A stretch of DNA of 13,628 bases, from assembly GCA_963615055.1 (NCBI GenBank), contig CAVEFO010000045.1, positions 1 to 13,628 on the forward strand, written 5' to 3'. This DNA is from UBA1822 sp963615055. GTDB lineage: Bacteria > Bacillota > Negativicutes > Veillonellales > Dialisteraceae. Below the pieces are notes generated by a model, which saw only the letters and a program-made list of their open reading frames with translations, was not told where the DNA came from and searched no databases. Below are positions 1-7,192 of the stretch, piece by piece (positions within the stretch are counted from its first letter, which is position 1; each line of letters begins with the position of its first letter). A program made the position numbers and the translations under genes.

Positions 1-53
1 AAAATACCGACCTCCAATCGTTAGAATTTAGGTCTAACTTTTGGGGGTCGGTA
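1..53 (-). terminator. Long imperfect palindrome, probable terminator of the DUF362 gene
   Basis: Bases 5-12 (TACCGACC) pair perfectly with 46-53 (GGTCGGTA). The pairing continues through 13-17/41-45 with one G-T pair. After a two-base mismatch, GTTAGA (20-25) pairs with TCTAAC (33-38) around a 7-base loop. Read on the minus strand, the stem begins 26 bases after the DUF362 stop codon and is followed by at least four T residues (4 to 1) before the window ends. That fits a factor-independent terminator. It may equally be, or be carried by, an insertion sequence end. Confidence 0.55.
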
Positions 54-55
54 CA
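1..55. mobile_element. Possible right end of an IS3-family insertion sequence
   Basis: Bases 31-55 (GTCTAAC, TTTTGGGGGTC, then GGTACA) resemble the terminal inverted repeat I know from IS3-family (IS150-type) elements of Firmicutes. Those typically end in a GTCTAACTTTTGGGG-like motif and a terminal CA. If so, the element lies to the left of the window and its last base is about 55, only 24 bases past the stop codon of the DUF362 gene. No transposase sequence is visible. The same bases form a long palindrome that could simply be a host terminator, so the call stays tentative. Confidence 0.4.
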
Positions 56-79
56 CACCGACTGCTGTTTCCGTTTCCA

Positions 80-1072
80 TTATTTCCCGACTTCCGCCAC
101 GGCGTCTTCCGCTGTGATCGGCGTCTCCTCGTGATCGAGATCAATCAAAATATAATCATCATCCCCCATGCCGAGCTCCTTCATGTACGAAAGTTGGCGG
201 AGACCTTTGCGGCTTTCCATGCGTTCGATGAGATCATGCCCGGCGTCGTGGTGCAGAGCGTAAATCATATCGACGGAGGCTTTATCCACCGCCAAAATAT
301 CCGTCGACGCCAAGATCCCGATATCCGGCGTCACGACCGGCGCCGCCGAAAGTCCCGCGCAGTCGCAATCGACCGACATATTTCGAAGCACATTCACATA
401 CGTGACATGACGCCCGAAATGATCGATCACCGATTTCGTCGATTCCGTCATTCGCTCCATGAAAGGCTCTTGGGAAATCCCCCACTGGCTGCCGGAATCC
501 CCACGATGAATCCACATCTTGCCGACCTTTCCGTCCGCACAGCCGATGCCGATATTTTTATTCGAGCCGCCGAATCCGCCCATCGTGTGCCCCTTGAAAT
601 GCGTGAGCGTGACCAGCGAATCATACTGCAGCAAATCTTTCCCGACGGACATTTCCTTGAAATGATGCCCGCCCGTGACGGGGAGAAGCGCCGTGCCGTC
701 CGCATCGATGATATCGACGGGCGCGACCTCCGTCCAACCGTTCACCCGAAGCGTCTCGCGGTGTTTCTCCGTCGTGTCGCGATCCCCCGCATAATACGTA
801 TTCGTTTCCACAATCGTCGCGCCCGGAATGTCTTTTTCAAGAAGCGCAGCCACCCAGTCTCGCGGCAAAATATTCGGTCCGTTCCGCTCGCCCGTGTGCA
901 ATTTCACCGCGACCTTCCCGGAAATTTCCCCGTTCACTTTCTCGTAGGCTTTCTGCAATCCCGCCGCCGACAAATCCCGCGTGAAATACACCACGGATTT
1001 GGCCTCCGCCGCCCCCGCGCTCAAAACCGCCGCCAAGCCCAAAGCCATCGCCGCCACCTTTGCCTTTTTCAT
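80..1072 (-). CDS. Exported DUF362 domain protein
   Basis: This encodes a 330-residue protein of the DUF362 family, whose biochemical role is not established. Residues 1-24 form a classic Sec signal peptide: KK at the N-terminus, a hydrophobic AAMALGLAAVLSAGA core and an AEA cleavage site. The mature protein should therefore be outside the cytoplasmic membrane. Family-like segments include HTGERNGPN (59-67), HFKGHTMGGFGGSNK (158-172) and VDCDCAG (234-240). The CDC pair and Cys178 could bind a metal or cluster, but that is inference. No CxxCxxCxxxC ferredoxin domain, often fused to DUF362, is present. The ATG at 1072 is preferred over an upstream in-frame start at 1159 because AAAGGAG sits 7-8 bases upstream of it and a promoter lies inside the longer reading. 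The gene is monocistronic, with its own promoter and a likely terminator. Confidence 0.85.
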   Translation of the reverse strand: MKKAKVAAMALGLAAVLSAGAAEAKSVVYFTRDLSAAGLQKAYEKVNGEISGKVAVKLHTGERNGPNILPRDWVAALLEKDIPGATIVETNTYYAGDRDTTEKHRETLRVNGWTEVAPVDIIDADGTALLPVTGGHHFKEMSVGKDLLQYDSLVTLTHFKGHTMGGFGGSNKNIGIGCADGKVGKMWIHRGDSGSQWGISQEPFMERMTESTKSVIDHFGRHVTYVNVLRNMSVDCDCAGLSAAPVVTPDIGILASTDILAVDKASVDMIYALHHDAGHDLIERMESRKGLRQLSYMKELGMGDDDYILIDLDHEETPITAEDAVAEVGK

Positions 1073-1108
1073 AAGAGCACTCCTTTCCGAAGAAAAATCT
1101 GCTCTTAT
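1071..1108 (-). promoter_or_regulatory. Inverted repeat flanking the DUF362 ribosome binding site
   Basis: ATAAGAGCA (1071-1079) and TGCTCTTAT (1100-1108) are a perfect 9-bp inverted repeat separated by 20 bases. In the mRNA the left arm lies at or near the predicted 5' end. The right arm runs into the AUG, leaving the AAGGAG Shine-Dalgarno sequence in the loop. It could be a 5' stabilising stem or a translational control element. The most upstream bases of the arm overlap the -10 box and may not be transcribed. Confidence 0.5.
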
Positions 1109-1135
1109 TATAAATGGAAACAAAAAAACGGCCAA
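1107..1135 (-). promoter_or_regulatory. Sigma-A type promoter of the DUF362 gene
   Basis: On the minus strand a TTGGCC -35 box (1135-1130) is followed by a 17-base, T-rich spacer and a consensus TATAAT -10 box (1112-1107). Transcription would start near 1100, giving a leader of about 28 bases. The position supports the ATG at 1072 as the true start of the downstream gene. Confidence 0.75.
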
Positions 1136-1403
1136 TACTTCGGAAGAATAGGGAAACATGCGTAGGAAACATATTCCGTTTTCCGTTTTCGATTGACCGT
1201 TTAGCGTTCGCCGTAAAGAGATTGAGCCGTCAGATAATCAGATACTTCCTCGGCTTTGTGTTTTCGTGCAAGATCGTTGTCAGAAGTTCACTGTCAGCTA
1301 TCAGACGAAAGCGGTCCGCACTTCGCAGCACCACTTAAAACTAACGGCCGGCAGCAGAGAGCGAATAACTTTCTTATGTCTGAGAACGAAAGCCCACCGC
1401 AAG
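1136..1403. other. Intergenic region without a recognisable gene
   Basis: This lies between the promoter of the DUF362 gene and the stop codon of the upstream exported protein. I see no RNA gene and no clear terminator. It contains a short tandem repeat of TTCCGTT (about 1173-1188), on the minus strand GAAAACGGAAAACGG, and phrases such as TTCACTGTCAGCTATCAG typical of low-constraint intergenic DNA. Open frames across it lack ribosome binding sites and are not supported. Confidence 0.6.
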
Positions 1404-2771
1404 TCAAGCCTTCTCGGACTCTTTCTGCTCCGCGCCGCCGGTTTCCGTCTTCTCCGCTCCGTCGACTTTCTTCTCGTCCTCCGCCTTCTCTTTTTCCTCT
1501 GCTTTCTCCTTTTCCTTCTTTGCTTTTTCCGGATCGATTTTGCTGCGCTCCGCACGAGGACCAAGGGGATTATTCATGACAACAATGCTTTGGACCGTGC
1601 GGGCTTTGTCATTGATGTAGAGAATCAAAACTTCATCTTTATCCGCCGAAAAATAAATATAAGCCGTTTGCGGGCGTTTGTCGATATAATTGATTTCCAC
1701 TTTATCCGGCTTGCCGTAGACCGCCTCCATTGTCGAAATTTGATCGCCAACCGCCAGCCCCCGCGCCGTCAACATTCTGGGGTCGGAGAGGAACATGGAG
1801 CCGATGCGATGACTTTTGAGATCCAGATGGAGACCGTAGCCGGGATAATAGCGAATTTCTTCTTTCGGATTCGTCGCTTTGCGTTGCCAGCTTTCCCAAG
1901 AATGTTCGGAAAATGTTTCCAGCAAACGATAACCCGCGATGCGATAGTCGCGCTCGTCCGTCGAATTATCCGCCCGGAAAAGCCCTTCCGCCTGCGTCTT
2001 GGCAAAAGCGCTGTCATCGTACATGATCCGAATGTCTTTCACCTTGTCCTTGGCGATGCTGAACATCAAGAGTTGATCGTCTTTTTGGTAAAGGAAATGA
2101 AACAGGCCGCGCGTCCCGTCCCAGAGAACATTCGTCGGGCGTCCGTAAAGGCGCAGAACATTTTCCCGCGCATCTCCGACCGCGACGCCTCGATTCGTTT
2201 TCGTCTTCGCATCGGCGATGTAAATGGCATCGGCGCCGGGCTTCAAATTTTCATCATATTTTGCGGCCAAATCCGACACAAAACGCACTGCCATAGCCGG
2301 CCAAATGTATTCGCTACGCACGGCGCCTCTCTTTTCATCCTGCGGTTTTCCGAGATGCGTCAATGTTTCTTCATACGGCAAGCCGAGCCGAATGCCGCCG
2401 GCCAAGAAATCGTATGCCGTAAGCGGCGACGCATCGATATCCGGGACGGCCGGCTTCTCGTCTTCCGCCTTCTCCGTCTCGTCCTCCCCTTCCGTTTCCG
2501 CCGTTTCCTCTTCTCCCTCGTCCGACGAATCATCCTCCGTCGGATCTTCGGCTTCGACAATTTTCGCGGAATCTTCTTTTTCGCCTGACCTTTGCGCACT
2601 CGTAATTTTTTCAGACGACTTCGGTGTTTCCGCCTCTTTCTCCGCATCAGACGCTTTCTCCGTTTCTTCTTGGGAAACAGACGACACAACAGGTGCTTCC
2701 GCAGCCGTTGCAAACGCACTTCCCGTAAGCAAAAGAGCCGCAATAAGCCAAGACAATTTTTTATATGTCAT
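1404..2771 (-). CDS. Exported protein with acidic linker and three BamE/SmpA-like repeats
   Basis: This 455-residue protein is not assigned to a named family. Residues 1-26 are a Sec signal peptide (KK, LIAALLLTGSAF core, AEA end) with no lipobox Cys. Residues 34-106 are a low-complexity Glu/Asp/Ser/Thr-rich linker. The folded part (about 116-405) contains three copies of a short motif of the type G-x-x-x-G-x-(7-8)-G-[KR]-P: GIRLGLPYEETLTHLGKP (126-143), GVAVGDARENVLRLYGRP (195-212) and GLAVGDQISTMEAVYGKP (338-355). This resembles the start of SmpA/BamE-like or related repeat domains used in envelope proteins, and the resemblance is by eye only. The tail (about 411-455) is Lys/Glu-rich, with the look of a flexible or coiled segment. 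The ATG at 2771 follows AAGGAGGAG with a 6-base gap. It likely works in the cell envelope; substrate and partner are unknown. Confidence 0.85.
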   Translation of the reverse strand: MTYKKLSWLIAALLLTGSAFATAAEAPVVSSVSQEETEKASDAEKEAETPKSSEKITSAQRSGEKEDSAKIVEAEDPTEDDSSDEGEEETAETEGEDETEKAEDEKPAVPDIDASPLTAYDFLAGGIRLGLPYEETLTHLGKPQDEKRGAVRSEYIWPAMAVRFVSDLAAKYDENLKPGADAIYIADAKTKTNRGVAVGDARENVLRLYGRPTNVLWDGTRGLFHFLYQKDDQLLMFSIAKDKVKDIRIMYDDSAFAKTQAEGLFRADNSTDERDYRIAGYRLLETFSEHSWESWQRKATNPKEEIRYYPGYGLHLDLKSHRIGSMFLSDPRMLTARGLAVGDQISTMEAVYGKPDKVEINYIDKRPQTAYIYFSADKDEVLILYINDKARTVQSIVVMNNPLGPRAERSKIDPEKAKKEKEKAEEKEKAEDEKKVDGAEKTETGGAEQKESEKA

Positions 2772-2796
2772 AAAAAACTCCTCCTTCTTTTTCCCT

Positions 2797-2825
2797 ATTG
2801 TATAAGAAACGGCCGCTCACGGCAA
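2797..2825 (-). promoter_or_regulatory. Promoter of the exported repeat protein
   Basis: On the minus strand TTGCCG (2825-2820), a 17-base spacer and TACAAT (2802-2797) form a good sigma-A promoter. It sits in the 70-base gap after rlmN. I see no hairpin terminator after the rlmN stop, so some readthrough from the upstream operon is also possible. Confidence 0.65.
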
Positions 2826-2841
2826 CCGTTTAATTTTTATT

Positions 2842-3873
2842 TCAAATTTCCTGTTTCAAATTCCGTTTCTTCAACTGCCCGCACGCCGCTTGAATTTCAT
2901 CGCCCATTTTTCGGCGAAGCGTCGCACTCTTCCCCGCCGTTTCCAACATCTTCCGGAAACGCTCGCATCGGTTTCCGCTCGGCGCAAAGAGTCGAATGTG
3001 CTCCGTGCCGTTCACGGGAATCAAATTCACATGGCAGGGCAGATCACCCAAAAGACGACAAAGCTCCGCGGCGTTTTCGTCAGACGCATTCACGCCGTCT
3101 ATCAAAATGTATTCAAACGTCACGCGCCGCCCCGTTTTTTCAAAATACCGACGCGCCGCCGCCACCACGTCTTCAATCGCGTATCGGCGACTGACAGGCA
3201 GCAGCCGATGGCGGATCGCATCATTCGGTGCGTGCAGGGAAATCGCGAGCGTGACGGGAATTTCCTCGTCCGCCAGCCGGTCGATTGCGGGCACAATGCC
3301 GCAAGTCGAAAGCGTCATGGCGCGGTACGACAGATTGAGCAAATCCGGATCGTGCGCCAGATGCATAAATTCTATCACATTTTCATAATTTTGCAGCGGC
3401 TCCCCGCTTCCCATCAAAACGAGGGAATGAATCTCCGCGTCCGTCCGAAACGCATAGAGCTCGGAAAGCATTTCGGCGGCCGTCAAGTCCCGTTCCAGCC
3501 CGTTTTGCGTCGACGCACAAAAAGCGCAACCCATCGCGCAACCGACTTGCGTGGAAACACAGACGGAATGACCGTAATCGTGACGCATCAGGACCGTCTC
3601 GATCAGCGCGCCGTCCGAAAGACGCAGCAGCAATTTTTTCGTATCGCCGGAGGGCGACTCCTGCGCCCGAATGACCGCCGGCTTTTCGACGGCGACATTC
3701 TCCGAGAGCCATGCGCGGAGCGGCTGCGGCAGCTGGAGCATCGCGGCAAAATCGTACACGCCGCGCCGATATAAATAATCCTGCAGCTGCTTGGCGCGAA
3801 ATTTCGGGAAACCGGCGGCCGTCAAAATATCTTGCAGCACGGCAAGCGGCATCCCCCACACATTCTGCTTCAT
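2842..3873 (-). CDS. rlmN: 23S rRNA/tRNA adenine-C2 methyltransferase RlmN
   Basis: RlmN is a radical SAM enzyme that makes 2-methyladenosine at A2503 of 23S rRNA and at A37 of some tRNAs. The 343-residue length matches the family. The radical SAM cluster motif CxxxCxxC is at Cys112, Cys116 and Cys119 (GCAMGCAFC). The upstream Cys105 (HSVCVSTQ) is conserved in the family. The C-terminal GDEIQAACGQL carries the Cys that forms the methyl-carrying intermediate. The substrate-binding block GSGEPLQNY is also present. Its ATG overlaps the rsmB stop codon in an ATGA (3870-3873), and GGAGG lies 6 bases upstream, so translation is probably coupled to rsmB. A longer in-frame reading up to 3930 overlaps rsmB without need and is rejected. 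Confidence 0.97.
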   Translation of the reverse strand: MKQNVWGMPLAVLQDILTAAGFPKFRAKQLQDYLYRRGVYDFAAMLQLPQPLRAWLSENVAVEKPAVIRAQESPSGDTKKLLLRLSDGALIETVLMRHDYGHSVCVSTQVGCAMGCAFCASTQNGLERDLTAAEMLSELYAFRTDAEIHSLVLMGSGEPLQNYENVIEFMHLAHDPDLLNLSYRAMTLSTCGIVPAIDRLADEEIPVTLAISLHAPNDAIRHRLLPVSRRYAIEDVVAAARRYFEKTGRRVTFEYILIDGVNASDENAAELCRLLGDLPCHVNLIPVNGTEHIRLFAPSGNRCERFRKMLETAGKSATLRRKMGDEIQAACGQLKKRNLKQEI

Positions 3874-5201
3874 TTCTTCCTCCGAAGTTTCGCCACAAAA
3901 AATCCATCGCAGCCGTCCGTATCCGGCCAAAGTGTCAGCATCCCTGTCGGCGCTTCTTTTTCACCCACAGTAAAAGAAACCGATTCAAATTCCGGATGCC
4001 GCGCCAGAAACTTGATCACGCGCTCTTCATTTTCCGCGCGTTCCAATGTACACGTGCTGTACACCAGAATCCCGCCCGGCTTGACCGTTTTTGCCGCCGC
4101 CTCCAATAATTTTTCTTGCAACGGAGGAAACGCGGCCAAATCTTTTTCTTTTCGCCGCCAACGAATTTCTATCTTTCTCCCGATGACACCGAGCCCCGAG
4201 CAGGGCGCATCAAGAAGCACGCGATCAAACGCCGCGACGTCCTTTGTCTCGATTTTTGTCGCGTCATGCCCTGCGGGGCATACATTGACGAGCCCCAGCC
4301 GCTTTGCATTCTCCGCCAAAAGTTTCACTTTGTGCGGATACAAATCCCAGCAGACGACGCGGCCCGTATTTCCCATCATCGTCGCCATCTGCGTCGTCTT
4401 GCTGCCCGGTGCGGCGCACATATCGAGAACCGTCTCCCCCGCTTGCGGCGCCAAAATTTCCGCCGGCAGCATCGACGCACGATTTTGCACATACGCTTTC
4501 CCATCCGCCAAGAAACGACCGCGGAAAAACGGCCCGGCATCACGGAGCGTCAATCCGTCCGCCAATCCCGGAATCTCACTCGGCTCGCAGCCAATCTCCG
4601 AAAGCTCTTCTATAAGCGTTTCCTTTGCAATTTTCAACGGATTCACGCGAATGTCCGTCGGACGGATTTCTTGAAACGCACGAAAAACCGCATTGGCCTT
4701 CTCAGCACCGAACGCTTTTTGCCAGCGACGAATGAGCCATGTCGACATATTCAGCGAGAGCGCCGCCGCCATGACGGGATCCTCTTCCGGCGTCGGCAAG
4801 CGGAGTGAATCTTTTTTTCGCAGCCAATTGCGGAGAACCGCATTCACGAATTTCACGTTTCCCGCGTGCGTCACCGTCTTGGCGATTTTCACCGTCTCAT
4901 TCACCGCCGCCGAATCCGGGACGCTCCCCATATATAACAGTTGATCGAGGCCGAGCAGCAGCAAAATCCGCACCGGCGCATCCAATTTTCGCACCGGCCG
5001 CGAAGAAATCCGGTCGATATGCCACGTGAGCGTCTGCAGATGGCGCAGCGTCCCGTAGACAAGCTCCGTCAGAAATTTCCGGTCCTCCGGCGAAAGGGGC
5101 ATACGAAAAGATGCCTGCAACGCCAAATTGGCATAGGCATCTTTCTCCAGCACCGCAAACAACGCTTCATACGCCAGCGCTCTGGCCGTCTTTTGTTTCA
5201 A
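3870..5201 (-). CDS. rsmB: 16S rRNA cytosine-C5 methyltransferase RsmB
   Basis: RsmB (Fmu/Sun) methylates C967 of 16S rRNA (E. coli numbering) with SAM. The 443 residues comprise an N-terminal NusB-like helical domain (about 1-130) and a C-terminal Rossmann methyltransferase. The SAM-binding loop is LDMCAAPGSKT (259-269). Motif IV is DAPCSG (331-336) with Cys334, and motif VI is YSTCT (381-385) with the catalytic Cys384. The start is a TTG at 5201 with AGGAG 6 bases upstream. It lies 35 bases inside the 3' end of fmt, while the gene ends in an ATGA overlap with rlmN. The uncommon TTG and the long overlap suggest expression tuned by coupling to fmt translation. In some relatives a DUF116 gene separates fmt and rsmB; none is present here. 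Confidence 0.97.
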   Translation of the reverse strand: MKQKTARALAYEALFAVLEKDAYANLALQASFRMPLSPEDRKFLTELVYGTLRHLQTLTWHIDRISSRPVRKLDAPVRILLLLGLDQLLYMGSVPDSAAVNETVKIAKTVTHAGNVKFVNAVLRNWLRKKDSLRLPTPEEDPVMAAALSLNMSTWLIRRWQKAFGAEKANAVFRAFQEIRPTDIRVNPLKIAKETLIEELSEIGCEPSEIPGLADGLTLRDAGPFFRGRFLADGKAYVQNRASMLPAEILAPQAGETVLDMCAAPGSKTTQMATMMGNTGRVVCWDLYPHKVKLLAENAKRLGLVNVCPAGHDATKIETKDVAAFDRVLLDAPCSGLGVIGRKIEIRWRRKEKDLAAFPPLQEKLLEAAAKTVKPGGILVYSTCTLERAENEERVIKFLARHPEFESVSFTVGEKEAPTGMLTLWPDTDGCDGFFVAKLRRKK

Positions 5202-6135
5202 ATCGATCTCCTGCTTGGACTTTTGCGCCGCGAAGCCAATTGGCGGCGTCCATTTCCTTCTTATTTTCCGGCTGCAGACGGGAAATCCCGATCACGCCCT
5301 TCCCCGTCGCGACGCACAGACCGTTTTTATCCGTGGAAACAACAGTGCCGGGGGCTGCGGTTGTCTCTTTGTCCGTCAAAAAACTGCGCCGGATTTTCAT
5401 GCGTTTCCCGCTAAAATACGTGTACGTCCCCGGATTGGGCGACAGTGCCCGAATGCGTGCGTGCAAATCCGCCGCCGCCTCCGACCAATCGAGCGCCCCC
5501 ATGTCCTTTGTGATTTTCTCCGCATACGTCGCCCCGCTCTCATCCTGCGGCACCGCTTTTGCCATCGCGTCTTTGATTTCCGGCAAAATGCGAAGCAATT
5601 CTTTGGCGCCCATGTCGGCCAAAACTTCCAAAAGCTCGCCCGATGTCACCGTATCTCCGATTTTGACAGAAACGCGAGAAATGACCGGCCCCGTATCCAT
5701 GCCGGCATCCAATTTCATGAGCGAGACGCCCGTTTCCTCTTCCCGATTCAAAATCGCGCGCTGCACCGGCGCCGCGCCGCGATATTTCGGCAAAAGCGAC
5801 GCGTGAATATTCACGGCGCCGTATGTCGGGATGTCCAGCACCGCCTGCGGCAAAATTTTTCCGTACGCAATGACGACAATCAAATCCGGCCGCCACACGC
5901 GAAGCGCCGAAACCGCGTCTTCCTCTTTGAAAGACGTCGGCTGACAGACGGGAATTTCCTTTTCCAGCGCATATGTCTTCACCGGTGAAAATGAAATTTT
6001 CCCGCCGCGCCCATTCACTTGATCCGGCTGCGTGTAAACGGCGACGGGTACGCACCCCGCCTCACACAGCGCTTTGAGCGGCGCCAAAGCAAAAGCCGGC
6101 GTCCCCATAAAAACGATGCGAAGCGGCTTATTCAT
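5167..6135 (-). CDS. fmt: Methionyl-tRNA formyltransferase
   Basis: Fmt transfers a formyl group from 10-formyltetrahydrofolate to Met-tRNA(fMet), needed for normal translation initiation. The 322 residues match the family size. The N-terminus has RIVFMGTPAFA (6-16). The active-site segment is VNIHASLLPKYRGAAP, with Asn109 and His111, and the catalytic Asp147 lies in GMDTGP. The C-terminal tRNA-contacting domain (about 210-315) is complete and includes SPNPGTYTYF. The ATG at 6135 overlaps the end of def by 8 bases (ATGAATAA), and the 3' end overlaps rsmB by 35 bases. Pairing with def is the classic arrangement, since the two enzymes add and remove the same formyl group. Confidence 0.98.
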   Translation of the reverse strand: MNKPLRIVFMGTPAFALAPLKALCEAGCVPVAVYTQPDQVNGRGGKISFSPVKTYALEKEIPVCQPTSFKEEDAVSALRVWRPDLIVVIAYGKILPQAVLDIPTYGAVNIHASLLPKYRGAAPVQRAILNREEETGVSLMKLDAGMDTGPVISRVSVKIGDTVTSGELLEVLADMGAKELLRILPEIKDAMAKAVPQDESGATYAEKITKDMGALDWSEAAADLHARIRALSPNPGTYTYFSGKRMKIRRSFLTDKETTAAPGTVVSTDKNGLCVATGKGVIGISRLQPENKKEMDAANWLRGAKVQAGDRFETKDGQSAGV

Positions 6136-6589
6136 TCTTGTTTCCCTTACGGAGCGTCACGGCCCGCTCGATGAAAAGAATCCCATTCAAATGGTCCGTC
6201 TCGTGCTGAATGCAGCGCGCCAAAAGGCCCTCCGCTTTCTTTTGGTGTTTTTTCCCGCGTCGGTCTTGATACGTCACCAAGACGCGCGCGTAGCGATTCA
6301 CATCCCCGGTCAAATCCGGCACGGAAAGACAGCCCTCCCCGTCCAAAATCATCTCGTCATCCAATGGCTCCCAGACCGGATTGATGTATTCATCGTACCC
6401 CGTCTCTCCGTCGTCGGCGACGAAAATGCGCCGGGAAACAGCCACCTGCGGCGCCGCAAGCCCGACTCCGTTCGCCTCATACAGCGTCTTTTTCATGCCT
6501 TCCAAAAGATGTTTCAAATTTTTATCGAAATCCGTGACCGGCTCCGCGACCGCCGCCAAAATCGGATCCCCTGCCTGAATGATTTTCAT
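6128..6589 (-). CDS. def: Peptide deformylase
   Basis: Def removes the N-formyl group from nascent proteins using a bound divalent metal, usually iron. The three family motifs are present: GVGLAAPQ (41-48), EGCLSVP (85-91, metal ligand Cys87) and QHETDH (128-133, ligands His129 and His133, catalytic Glu130). The 153-residue length is typical of the shorter type I enzymes. The ATG at 6589 is preceded by GGAAGGA with a 5-base gap. It is the first gene of the def-fmt-rsmB-rlmN unit. In many Firmicutes def directly follows priA; here mazG, hup and a terminator lie between them. Confidence 0.98.
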   Translation of the reverse strand: MKIIQAGDPILAAVAEPVTDFDKNLKHLLEGMKKTLYEANGVGLAAPQVAVSRRIFVADDGETGYDEYINPVWEPLDDEMILDGEGCLSVPDLTGDVNRYARVLVTYQDRRGKKHQKKAEGLLARCIQHETDHLNGILFIERAVTLRKGNKNE

Positions 6590-6621
6590 ATTCGTCCTTC
6601 CTTTTCTCTGTGATATTTTTC

Positions 6622-6650
6622 ATTATATCATATGAGGGAAAAAGAACGTG
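6622..6650 (-). promoter_or_regulatory. Probable promoter of the def-fmt-rsmB-rlmN operon
   Basis: A consensus TATAAT (6627-6622) lies on the minus strand 32 bases upstream of the def start. No good -35 box is visible at 17 bases (CACGTT), so the promoter may depend on the -10 region or be weak. The hup terminator just upstream supports a separate transcription start here. Confidence 0.55.
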
Positions 6651-6779
6651 GGCACGCCTTGCTTCTCACCGCCGCCAGATTTTTATTTTTTGTCGGCTCC
6701 CGGAGAGCAAAACGACAAAAGAAATTCCCCATCCGTCATTCGCCGCGCCGGCACAAAAATCTTCTCTCCCGACGCAATC

Positions 6780-6805
6780 AAAAACTGCGGCGAAATTCCC
6801 GCCGC
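6780..6805 (-). terminator. Second GC-rich hairpin downstream of hup
   Basis: GCGGCG (6787-6792) and CGCCGC (6800-6805) form a 6-bp stem with a 7-base loop. Read on the minus strand it is followed after AG by five T residues (6784-6780 region). It lies about 30 bases beyond the main hup terminator and could act as a back-up terminator, or as part of a leader upstream of def. Confidence 0.4.
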
Positions 6806-6831
6806 CAAACAGCCTAAGGGATTTTGGCAAC

Positions 6832-6870
6832 AAAAAAAAGAGAACACAGTCTTGGCTGCGTCCTCTCTTT
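6832..6870 (-). terminator. Intrinsic terminator after hup
   Basis: Minus strand: AAGAGA-GGACGCAG pairs imperfectly with CTGTGTTCTCTT around a 6-base loop (arms 6856-6869 and 6838-6849). Eight T residues (6839-6832) follow. It begins 17 bases after the hup stop codon and closes the priA-mazG-hup operon. Confidence 0.85.
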
Positions 6871-6886
6871 TGTTTGTGAATATTTC

Positions 6887-7177
6887 TTATTTCTTGGACT
6901 TTTTCGCGTTGACAGCTTCTTTCAGTTTCTTGCTGCTCTTGAAAGCGGCCGCTTTGGAAGCCGGAATCTTAATGGTCTGTTTCGTACGCGGATTTTTGCC
7001 CGTTCTGGCTTTACGCTGATGAATTTCAAACGTACCGAAGCCGATGATCTGGACCTTGTTGCCTTTGACGAGCTGCTCGGTAATGACGTTCACAACGGAT
7101 TTGAATGCTTTTTCGGCATCCTTTTTCGTCATTTCGGCATCGCGTGCCACTTCGGCGATGAGTTCTGTCTTGTTCAT
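6887..7177 (-). CDS. hup: HU family DNA-binding protein
   Basis: HU is the histone-like dimer that bends DNA non-specifically and compacts the nucleoid. The 96 residues start MNKTELIAEVA and contain GFGTFEIHQRKARTGKNP (46-63), the family signature. Pro63, at the tip of the DNA-embracing arm, intercalates between base pairs. The protein is about six residues longer than the usual 90, with a Lys-rich tail (AKKSKK) that probably adds electrostatic DNA contact. The ATG at 7177 has a near-perfect AAAGGAGGA ribosome binding site 7 bases upstream. Only 15 bases separate it from the mazG stop, so it is cotranscribed with mazG, a neighbour pairing also common in other Firmicutes. The strong site would fit high expression of an abundant protein. 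Confidence 0.97.
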   Translation of the reverse strand: MNKTELIAEVARDAEMTKKDAEKAFKSVVNVITEQLVKGNKVQIIGFGTFEIHQRKARTGKNPRTKQTIKIPASKAAAFKSSKKLKEAVNAKKSKK

Positions 7178-7192
7178 GAATACATCCTCCTT

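Noticed and set aside
1266..2588. Long plus-strand frame (440 codons) opposite the exported repeat protein
   Set aside because: It is the antisense shadow of the acidic, low-complexity gene. It is rich in Arg, Phe and Leu runs, has no family features or ribosome binding site, and covers the other gene's coding region.
2842..3930. Longer rlmN reading starting at 3930
   Set aside because: The extra 19 residues overlap rsmB and lack a ribosome binding site. The ATG at 3873 has GGAGG at the right distance and makes an ATGA overlap.
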